Below are positions 33,279-40,011 of a stretch of DNA of 64,000 nt, one piece after another. The stretch is from Marivita sp051251565 (GTDB taxonomy: Bacteria; Pseudomonadota; Alphaproteobacteria; Rhodobacterales; Rhodobacteraceae), in assembly GCF_051251565.1 (NCBI RefSeq), contig NZ_JBPOFB010000001.1, positions 248,001 through 312,000 of the forward strand, given 5' to 3'. The number at the start of each line of letters is the position of its first letter. The first letter of the stretch is position 1. The position numbers and the translations under genes were made by a program. The notes beneath the pieces were generated by a model. The model saw only the letters and a program-made list of their open reading frames with translations. It was not told the origin of the DNA and searched no databases.

Positions 33279-34205
33279 TCAGAGCAAGAGCTGATAACTG
33301 TGCGGCACGTAGTGGAACCCGTCACCGCGCGTGTCGACATAACCGACACCGGGGAACGGCATATGGTAGCCAATGAACGGCACCTTGTCGGTGGCCAGCA
33401 TCCCCAGCACGTTGCGCCGCGACGCGGCGGCTGCGGCTTTGTCCATGTCAAAGCGGACTTCCCAATCGGGGTGGGCCAGCGACCAGACATAATGGTTGGC
33501 GAGGTCGGCAAAGATCAAAAGCTGCTGGTCATTGCTGTCGAGCATGTAGGTCATGTGACCCGGCGTGTGGCCAAACGCGGCCATGGCGGTGATGCCGGAT
33601 GTGACGCTGCCGCCATCGGCGAGAAAGCTCATCTTCTCTGCCAGCGGTGTGACATTGTTGGCAAAGCCTTCGTTGTCGGTGCCGGACCAATGGTCAAACT
33701 CCGCTTGTCCGGTGATGTAGGCGGCGTTGGCAAAGGTCTCGGCCCCGTCGGTCATCAGTCCGCCGATGTGATCGCCGTGCATGTGGGTCAACACCACATG
33801 GTTCACTGCGTCTGCGGAATAGCCCGCCATCTCGACTGCCTGCGCTGTGGCCGCGCCATCAAGGCCGGTATCGAACAGGATCAGCTCTGACCCGGTGTTG
33901 ATCAGCGTGGGGGTGAAAAAGAACTGCGCCTTGTCGGTGGGAATGTTCGCTTCGCTGGACACGGCGGCAAAGCTGTCGGCCTCGACATTCATACCGAAGA
34001 TGGTTTGCGGGTCATCCACCGTGCGGCTGCCGACGAGCAAGGTTGTGACCTCAAAATCGCCAACGCCAAAGCGGTTGACGCGGGGGATCTGTGCGCCCTG
34101 CATGTGGCCAGCAGCACTGGCTTTGGTGATGCCAAGACCAGCTGCCATTGGAATGGCTGCGACCCCGGCCAGCATTGTGCGACGTGACATTGATAGTTCA
34201 GACAT
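33279..34205 (-). CDS. Tat-exported metallo-beta-lactamase-fold hydrolase
   Basis: A 308-residue MBL-fold protein. The N-terminus carries a twin-arginine signal (Ser-Arg-Arg-Thr-Met-Leu, Arg8-Arg9, hydrophobic stretch, Ala-x-Ala near 29-32), predicting folded export to the periplasm. The metal site His141-Met-His143-Gly-Asp145-His146 is intact, with a further His in Gly-His-Thr-Pro-Gly-His. The substrate is unknown; lactonase-like or phosphodiesterase-like activities are possible. It diverges from gltX across about 170 bases. Confidence 0.88.
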   Translation of the reverse strand: MSELSMSRRTMLAGVAAIPMAAGLGITKASAAGHMQGAQIPRVNRFGVGDFEVTTLLVGSRTVDDPQTIFGMNVEADSFAAVSSEANIPTDKAQFFFTPTLINTGSELILFDTGLDGAATAQAVEMAGYSADAVNHVVLTHMHGDHIGGLMTDGAETFANAAYITGQAEFDHWSGTDNEGFANNVTPLAEKMSFLADGGSVTSGITAMAAFGHTPGHMTYMLDSNDQQLLIFADLANHYVWSLAHPDWEVRFDMDKAAAAASRRNVLGMLATDKVPFIGYHMPFPGVGYVDTRGDGFHYVPHSYQLLL

Positions 34206-34372
34206 TGTGGACTCTCTCCTGATGCGCTGGTGTCGAATGTAGTAGTATATTTGTCATAAGCTTGTGCTCTCACACCTTCGTGACTGTGCGGGGATGCACG
34301 GCATTGGTGCGCGGCTTTCTGGACAAAACCATCCCGGTATGGGAAAGCGCGACGCAACAGGAGATGCATCCC

Positions 34373-35710
34373 ATGACCACCACCCGCTTCGCGCCGTCGC
34401 CCACCGGTTATATTCATGTTGGCAATCTGCGCACTGCCTTGTTCAACCACCTGATCGCCCGCAAGTCGGGGGGGACGTTCATTCTGCGGATCGACGACAC
34501 CGACCCGGAACGGTCGAAGGAAGAATATGTCGATGCGATCAAGCGCGATCTGGAATGGCTGGGCCTGACATGGGACCGGGTGGAGCGGCAATCCGAGCGT
34601 CTTGAGCAGTATCACGCAGCGGCCGATCAACTGCGCGGTTTGGGGCGGTTCTACGAGGCGTTCGAGACGCCCACGGAGCTGGACCTCAAGCGCAAAAAGC
34701 AACTCAATATGGGTAAGCCGCCGGTTTATGACCGCGCAGCTCTTGCACTGTCAGCTGACGCTCAGGCCAAGCTGCGGGCCGAACGGGGCGACGGCGTGTG
34801 GCGGTTCCAGCTGGATCAGGAACGGATCGAGTGGACCGACGGTATCTTGGGCGACATTTCCATTGATGCGGCCAGTGTCAGCGACCCTGTCCTTATCCGG
34901 GCTGATGGGCAGATCCTGTATACGCTGGCATCCGTGGTGGATGACACGGAAATGGGTGTGACCAACGTGGTGCGCGGATCGGATCACGTGACCAACACCG
35001 CGACGCAGATCCAGATCATCCGCGCGCTGGGCGGGACGGTGCCGTCCTTTGCGCACCATTCGCTGTTGACCGGGCCGCAGGGGGAATCGCTGTCCAAGCG
35101 TCTTGGCACGCTGGCGCTGCGCGATCTGCGCGAGCAGGGTGTTGAGCCAGAGGCGCTTTTGAGCCTGATGGCGCGGCTTGGATCATCGCAGCCGGTGGAA
35201 TTGCGCATGACTCTGGACGAGATCGCGGACGGGTTTGACCTGAGCCAGTTTGGATCGGCCCCGACCAAGTTCGATTTCGAAGACCTGTTTCCGCTTACCG
35301 CGCGCAAGCTGCACGCGATGGAATACGGCGCTATGAAGAATGATTTGACCGCACTGGGCGTCCCTGAAGACAAGGCCGAGGCGTTCTGGACTGTCGCGCG
35401 CGAAAACATCACCACGCGACGGGACATCGCGCCGTGGTGGGACCTGTGTTCCAATGGGGCCGAACCGATGGTCGCGGAGGAGGACGCAGAGTTCATCGCG
35501 CAGGCCATGGCACTGTTGCCCGAAGGCCCGCTTGGACCGGATGCCTGGAGCAGCTGGACGAACGCGGTGAAAGAGGCGACCGGCCGCAAGGGGAAGAGCC
35601 TGTTCATGCCGCTGCGCAAGGCGCTGACCGGGCAGGAACGCGGGCCGGAAATGGCCGATCTGTTGCCACTGTTGCAGACCATTCCCGCACGGAAACTTGC
35701 GAAAGGTTAA
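34373..35710 (+). CDS. gltX: Glutamate--tRNA ligase
   Basis: A 445-residue class I aminoacyl-tRNA synthetase charging tRNA-Glu. The HIGH-like signature is Pro-Thr-Gly-Tyr-Ile-His-Val-Gly (9-16) and the KMSKS counterpart is Leu-Ser-Lys-Arg (about 241-244). The helical anticodon-binding domain fills the C-terminus. The ATG at 34373 lies ten bases after AGGAG; an ATG three codons earlier is too close to it. Rhodobacteraceae often carry two gltX genes; which this one is cannot be told from the window. Its stop overlaps the 3' end of the DUF2254 gene by four bases. Confidence 0.94.
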   Translation: MTTTRFAPSPTGYIHVGNLRTALFNHLIARKSGGTFILRIDDTDPERSKEEYVDAIKRDLEWLGLTWDRVERQSERLEQYHAAADQLRGLGRFYEAFETPTELDLKRKKQLNMGKPPVYDRAALALSADAQAKLRAERGDGVWRFQLDQERIEWTDGILGDISIDAASVSDPVLIRADGQILYTLASVVDDTEMGVTNVVRGSDHVTNTATQIQIIRALGGTVPSFAHHSLLTGPQGESLSKRLGTLALRDLREQGVEPEALLSLMARLGSSQPVELRMTLDEIADGFDLSQFGSAPTKFDFEDLFPLTARKLHAMEYGAMKNDLTALGVPEDKAEAFWTVARENITTRRDIAPWWDLCSNGAEPMVAEEDAEFIAQAMALLPEGPLGPDAWSSWTNAVKEATGRKGKSLFMPLRKALTGQERGPEMADLLPLLQTIPARKLAKG

Positions 35711-36954
35711 GTCTCATTCGCCATTTGGTGCAGCGTTTTGACAGCGTCCGGGTCGTCGATCTGACGGTCGATGGCCCCAAGCGCGGCATCGCGGGTTTTT
35801 TCGGCGGCTAGTGCGAGGTCGGACCAGTCGCTTTGGCTTAGCCGGTTGGCCGACTTGAGCATCTGCGCTATGACATCAAACCGATTGCCGCCATCTTGGA
35901 TCAGGCTGGCAAAGCCGTCTTGCAGCAGATCATCTGCCGTGATCGTGCCGATGATCACCCGGTCGAACCGGGGCTTGGTGTTGCGATCTTCGGCGCACAT
36001 CTGTTGTCCAAGGATCCAAAGGATGCGTTCGATCCGGTGGATCACGTCAATGGCGGTGCCGGGGTCGTTGACGCCGGGCGACAGCGCGCGCGAGGCCACT
36101 TCAGACAGGATCACAAGGCCGAACCGGGCGTCCTGTTCGACAGTGCGCTCATCACCGATTGTGAAGTTCTCGATCAGGCTTTCGGGCGGGCAGTCACCCT
36201 CAAGATAGGCAAGGGGTGCGCCCTTCAAGACCCAGCTTCCCGGTGGCCTGAGCACCCAGAGGGTTGCGTCTGCGTTGGCAAGCTGGGCGTTGAGCTCGGT
36301 CAGGCTGATGAATTGCACATAGCCGGCGATTGGCGAGAGAAGCGGTGTTGCGTCCCTTGGTGCGCGCGGCGCATCGCTTGCAGCCCGTGCGCCGAGGTTC
36401 GGAGTTTTCGCCATCCGTTCGAGCGGCCGCGCGGCGGCAGATTCAACCAGCGTCAATGTGTGATGCAGGCTGCCCAATTGACTGAGATGCGCAATCCAGC
36501 GCAGGATGGCCACAACGATCAGGCCGATGCAGACAAGGGTCATTGCAAAGACGATCACGGCTGCCGATTTGCCGTAGAACCCAGCGCGGAACATGACGAT
36601 TGAGGTCAGGGAAAACAGAAACGCGCCGACAAAGACGGACATCACGTTGAGCGTGGTCATGTCCTGCATCAAAAGCCGGTAGACGCGCGGTGTTGCCTGA
36701 CCGGCGGCAGAGCGGAAGGCCTGCACCATGATACCGAGCGAAAACGTGGTCACGGCCAGCATTGACGACGCCAGAATGCTCAGGATCGGCAAGACCGCGT
36801 CTTGCGTAAAGCGATCGGTCAGATAGGCGGGCACCGTCTGGTCGAGCAGCGGCGCGATCAAGGCGATCAGCAGTGCGGCGCTGCCAAAGGCCGAGATCCG
36901 AATACCCGGACGTCGCCACAACCGCGTCATCCAAAGCCATATCCGTTCTCGCAT
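35707..36954 (-). CDS. DUF2254 membrane protein
   Basis: A 415-residue inner-membrane protein of the DUF2254 family. Four transmembrane helices lie in the first 165 residues (about 19-40, 57-80, 100-123, 130-155), followed by a soluble domain with the conserved Ser-Arg-Ala-Leu-Ser-Pro-Gly-Val-Asn-Asp-Pro-Gly-Thr-Ala motif (about 305-318). The function is unknown. Its start codon overlaps the stop of the gamma-glutamylcyclotransferase-like gene, so the two are co-translated. Confidence 0.88.
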   Translation of the reverse strand: MRERIWLWMTRLWRRPGIRISAFGSAALLIALIAPLLDQTVPAYLTDRFTQDAVLPILSILASSMLAVTTFSLGIMVQAFRSAAGQATPRVYRLLMQDMTTLNVMSVFVGAFLFSLTSIVMFRAGFYGKSAAVIVFAMTLVCIGLIVVAILRWIAHLSQLGSLHHTLTLVESAAARPLERMAKTPNLGARAASDAPRAPRDATPLLSPIAGYVQFISLTELNAQLANADATLWVLRPPGSWVLKGAPLAYLEGDCPPESLIENFTIGDERTVEQDARFGLVILSEVASRALSPGVNDPGTAIDVIHRIERILWILGQQMCAEDRNTKPRFDRVIIGTITADDLLQDGFASLIQDGGNRFDVIAQMLKSANRLSQSDWSDLALAAEKTRDAALGAIDRQIDDPDAVKTLHQMANET

Positions 36955-37517
36955 CAGGCAAAAACCTTGGCGCGGACTGTCAGCAGCATATCATCTACCA
37001 AATTGCGGTCCGCATCGGTCAGGACTTGTGCGCGTGGATAAAGTGAGATTGCGCGGTCGTTGCGCACGGGGGTGTCCCAGCCTTGGGTGGTTTGCAGGAA
37101 CCGCTGCACGCCGTCTGTGCCGAATTCGCTTAGATATCCCTGAAGCACAGCATCGACATAGCTGAGCAGGATTGGATGGTCCCGGTCAGGCGGTGCGGCA
37201 TCCTGTGTCGGGATCGCATAGACCGAGATGTCGCGCACATCGGGGGCAGCGTGGTGCACCGCGTCGGTCACGCCAAGGCGCTGGTACGAGAATTCGCGCG
37301 CGTCCAGGGCGACCCAATCGTTGTTTGGCACCGGTGCAATCACGCCGTCCAGAACGCTGTCCTTGTCCGCAATGATCGACAGAAAGGCGGCGGGCCGGTT
37401 CGGGGCGCGCTGCCAGATGCGCCGCCAGCCGCTGAGCACAGACCGGTGGATCGGCGTGAACGCGTGGGTGTTGCGGTTGACCAAGGAGCCGTAGCCAAAG
37501 AAATGCGGATGTTTCAC
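36954..37517 (-). CDS. Gamma-glutamylcyclotransferase-like protein
   Basis: A 187-residue protein with Phe-Phe-Gly-Tyr-Gly-Ser-Leu-Val-Asn (about 6-14), the substrate loop of the gamma-glutamylcyclotransferase/AIG2 fold, which releases 5-oxoproline from gamma-glutamyl compounds. The frame lacks an ATG. I choose the GTG at 37517, because the TTG at 37559 would put a perfect FNR-type box (37540-37553) inside the coding region. It overlaps the DUF2254 gene by one base and diverges from the Rrf2 regulator. The exact substrate is unknown. Confidence 0.75.
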   Translation of the reverse strand: MKHPHFFGYGSLVNRNTHAFTPIHRSVLSGWRRIWQRAPNRPAAFLSIIADKDSVLDGVIAPVPNNDWVALDAREFSYQRLGVTDAVHHAAPDVRDISVYAIPTQDAAPPDRDHPILLSYVDAVLQGYLSEFGTDGVQRFLQTTQGWDTPVRNDRAISLYPRAQVLTDADRNLVDDMLLTVRAKVFA

Positions 37518-37539
37518 GACGCGCTCTGCTTCATGTCGG

Positions 37540-37553
37540 TTGATGTATATCAA
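37540..37553. promoter_or_regulatory. FNR-type box
   Basis: TTGAT-GTAT-ATCAA is a perfect match to the FNR/FnrL consensus TTGAT-N4-ATCAA, which Crp/Fnr relatives such as DnrE/NnrR also recognise. It lies between two divergent genes, 56 bases before the Rrf2 regulator start and 22 bases before the GTG of the cyclotransferase-like gene. The match is observed; the binding protein is inferred. Confidence 0.65.
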
Positions 37554-37609
37554 AGACAACTTTGCACGAATGGCTAGCCTTGGCCAACCGATGTAAAAGG
37601 ATGCCCGCT

Positions 37610-38080
37610 TTGCGTGTCACCAAACGAACCAACATCGCAATGCGTGTTCTCATGTTTTGCGCCGCCAACACGGGCCGTCTTGTCACCAAGGCCGAGATTG
37701 CCGTGCGCTGCAACGCGTCCGAAAATCATCTGGCTCAAGTGATCAATCAATTGGCGCAGCTTGGCTATCTGCGCACGCAGCGGGGCCGCAATGGCGGGCT
37801 TGAACTGGGGCGGTCAGCCAAGGATATCCGCATTGGCGATGTTTTTCGTATCCTCGAAGCGCCAGTGCCGCTGGCCGAATGCTTTGCCGATGTGGACAAC
37901 ACCTGTCCGTTGAAAGAGGCCTGCCTGTTGCGCACGGCGCTGACCGACGCGGTCGAGGCATTTTACCAGTCGCTTGATCCGATCACATTGGAGGCGCTGG
38001 TCTGCACGAATGCCGACCTTTTGGACATTCTGAACCCCGAGCGGGCCTGTGCGGCACGCGAGGCTGCGCTTGCGATTTGA
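37610..38080 (+). CDS. Rrf2-family regulator, NsrR-like
   Basis: A 156-residue winged-helix regulator of the Rrf2 family. Three cysteines, Cys91, Cys99 and Cys105, sit where NsrR/IscR bind an iron-sulphur cluster. The N-terminus (Arg-Val-Thr-Lys-Arg-Thr-Asn-Ile-Ala) and Cys-Phe-Ala-Asp-Val-Asp-Asn-Thr-Cys favour the nitric-oxide sensor NsrR. I prefer the TTG at 37610, nine bases after AAGG, over the ATG at 37601 that abuts the same site. A perfect FNR-type box upstream suggests oxygen/NO-responsive expression. No NO-detoxification target gene is in view. Confidence 0.82.
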   Translation: MRVTKRTNIAMRVLMFCAANTGRLVTKAEIAVRCNASENHLAQVINQLAQLGYLRTQRGRNGGLELGRSAKDIRIGDVFRILEAPVPLAECFADVDNTCPLKEACLLRTALTDAVEAFYQSLDPITLEALVCTNADLLDILNPERACAAREAALAI

Positions 38081-38136
38081 GCGGTTTTTGACCCCTTGAG
38101 GCCGGTTTGAAAACGGTCTACCACTGCACATATCCA

Positions 38137-38292
38137 CGATGGGAGAACCGGTCAGACCGGTGCCGAAGGAGCAACCGCCCCCGGAAACTCTCAGGCCAAA
38201 GGACCGTCGCGGACATAGACTCTGGAGAGATCCCGGCCAAGACCGGGGCGCCGAAGGGATAACGATCTCAGGCCAAAGGACAGAGGGGGCAT
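38137..38292 (+). ncRNA. Tandem glycine riboswitch
   Basis: Two consecutive glycine aptamers lie before gcvT. Each shows GGAGA near its start (38141 and 38223), a GCCGAAGG core (38162 and 38250) and the conserved CAGGCCAAAGGA at its end (38192-38203 and 38269-38280). The tandem arrangement upstream of glycine cleavage genes is the classical gcvT element, which turns on expression when glycine is abundant. The second aptamer ends about 80 bases before the gcvT start codon; no strong terminator stem follows, so control may act on translation. Confidence 0.93.
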
Positions 38293-38371
38293 AGGACAAA
38301 CGTGCTTTGGCGCGGTTTGGAATATGCCGGTTGTCGTCAGATGCATCCGGTTGGAAACGAAGGGATGCTGG

Positions 38372-39496
38372 GTGACCGACCTCAAACGCACGCCGCTATA
38401 CGATCTGCACGTTTCGCTGGGCGCGAAGATGGTGCCGTTTGCGGGCTACGAGATGCCCGTTCAATACAAGCTTGGCGTGATGAAGGAACACCTGCACTGC
38501 CGGGCTGCTGCGGGGTTGTTCGATGTGAGCCATATGGGGCAGGTTATCCTGCGTTCTGATGATCCAGAACGGGCTCGGGCGGCGTTGGAGCGGCTGATTC
38601 CACAAGATGTGCTGGGACTGGCCGAGGGGCGTCAGCGTTACGGGTTTTTCACCAATGACGCGGGCGGGATCGAGGATGATCTGATGTTTGCCAATCGCGG
38701 GGATCACCTGTTTGTGGTGGTCAACGCGGCCTGTAAAGAGGCTGATGTGGCCCGGATGCGTGCGGCGCTGGAGCCGGAGGTGACTGTAAAGCTTTTGGAA
38801 AATCGCGCACTTTTGGCATTGCAGGGGCCAAAGGCCGAAGTCGTGCTGGCCGCGCATCACCCGGCGGTGGCCAAGATGCGCTTCATGGACGTGGCGACGG
38901 TGCCTTTGGCCGGGGCTGAATGCTGGGTCTCGCGGTCGGGCTACACCGGGGAAGACGGATATGAGATATCCGTCCCTGTGGCAGCCGCCACAGAGGTGGC
39001 AGACGCCTTGCTGGCGCACGAAGATGTTGAGGCGATCGGGCTGGGCGCGAGGGATTCGCTGCGGCTTGAGGCGGGATTGTGCCTGTATGGGCATGACATC
39101 GACGCGGAAACGTCTCCGGTTGAAGCGGCGCTGACCTGGGGCATTCAAAAGGTGCGCCGGTCTGGTGGCTTGCGCGCAGGTGGATTTCCTGGGGCCGCGC
39201 GTATCCTGAAAGAGATAACGGAGGGTGCGACGCCAAAGCGAGTCGGATTGCAGCCCGAGGGGCGCGCCCCGATGCGTGAGGGCACAGTGCTTTTTGCCAG
39301 CGAGACGGCAGCTGAGCCCGTAGGGGTGGTGACATCGGGTGGCTTTGGCCCCACCGTCAACGCTCCGGTGGCAATGGGCTATGTCCATGCCGACAATGCC
39401 GATGTTGGCGCTGCGCTTTTTGGCGAAGTCCGTGGTAAACGGCTTCCTGTTACGGTTGCATCGCTGCCCTTTGTGGCGGCAGGGTTCAAACGCTAA
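38372..39496 (+). CDS. gcvT: Glycine cleavage system T protein (aminomethyltransferase)
   Basis: A 374-residue tetrahydrofolate-dependent aminomethyltransferase, the T component of glycine cleavage. It has the family's Pro-Leu-Tyr-Asp-Leu-His start, Phe-Asp-Val-Ser-His-Met-Gly (about 50-56) and Arg-Ser-Gly-Tyr-Thr-Gly-Glu-Asp-Gly-Tyr-Glu (about 189-199). The GTG at 38372 begins the family sequence and follows AAGGGA; the earlier in-frame ATG (38324) adds unrelated residues. It is the first gene after the tandem riboswitch and 18 bases before gcvH. Confidence 0.96.
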   Translation: MTDLKRTPLYDLHVSLGAKMVPFAGYEMPVQYKLGVMKEHLHCRAAAGLFDVSHMGQVILRSDDPERARAALERLIPQDVLGLAEGRQRYGFFTNDAGGIEDDLMFANRGDHLFVVVNAACKEADVARMRAALEPEVTVKLLENRALLALQGPKAEVVLAAHHPAVAKMRFMDVATVPLAGAECWVSRSGYTGEDGYEISVPVAAATEVADALLAHEDVEAIGLGARDSLRLEAGLCLYGHDIDAETSPVEAALTWGIQKVRRSGGLRAGGFPGAARILKEITEGATPKRVGLQPEGRAPMREGTVLFASETAAEPVGVVTSGGFGPTVNAPVAMGYVHADNADVGAALFGEVRGKRLPVTVASLPFVAAGFKR

Positions 39497-39514
39497 TCAC
39501 ACCATGAGGAACTT

Positions 39515-39874
39515 ATGAAATTTACCGAAGAACATGAATGGCTGCGCGTCGAAGGCGACGAAGTGGTTGTGGGCATCACGGCGCATGCCGCCGAGCAATT
39601 GGGAGATGTGGTGTTCATCGAACTGCCCGACGAAGGCTCCACCGTCAGCAAGGATGACGAGATCGTCGTGATCGAATCCGTCAAGGCGGCGTCCGATATC
39701 CTTGCCCCGCTGGATGGCGAGATCACCGAGGTGAACGAGGTGTTGGTCGCGGAGCCCACCAAGGTCAATGAAGACCCGGAAGGTGAGGCGTGGTTCTTCA
39801 AGATGAAGATCGAGGACATGTCGGCGCTGGACGACATGATGGACGAGGCCGAATACAAGAAATTCATCGGCTGA
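39515..39874 (+). CDS. gcvH: Glycine cleavage system H protein
   Basis: A 119-residue lipoyl carrier protein that shuttles the aminomethyl group between P, T and L proteins. The lipoylated residue is Lys57 in Glu-Ser-Val-Lys-Ala-Ala-Ser-Asp. Length and fold are standard. It is the middle gene of gcvT-gcvH-gcvP. A perfect 10-base-stem palindrome follows its stop, before gcvP. Confidence 0.97.
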   Translation: MKFTEEHEWLRVEGDEVVVGITAHAAEQLGDVVFIELPDEGSTVSKDDEIVVIESVKAASDILAPLDGEITEVNEVLVAEPTKVNEDPEGEAWFFKMKIEDMSALDDMMDEAEYKKFIG

Positions 39875-39880
39875 CGCAGG

Positions 39881-39905
39881 TGGGTGGGCAGATCTTGCCC
39901 ACCCA
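39881..39905. repeat. Palindrome between gcvH and gcvP
   Basis: TGGGTGGGCA (39881-39890) and TGCCCACCCA (39896-39905) form a perfect 10-base stem with a five-base loop and no T-tract. A related palindrome follows gcvP (42874-42895). It may tune relative gcvH and gcvP levels by stabilising upstream mRNA or causing partial termination. Confidence 0.65.
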
Positions 39906-40011
39906 ACGCACTGCCCCGGCAGCGTGTCAGGTGGCACCTGTCGTTTTGGCATATTTTGAAAAAGAAGAAGCAAGGGGACGGCGGGCCGTTCCGATGCGCA
40001 AGGAGAGCGAT

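Noticed and set aside
37518..37559. TTG start at 37559 for the gamma-glutamylcyclotransferase-like gene
   Set aside because: It would translate a perfect FNR-type box and adds residues before the conserved start; the GTG at 37517 is a better fit.
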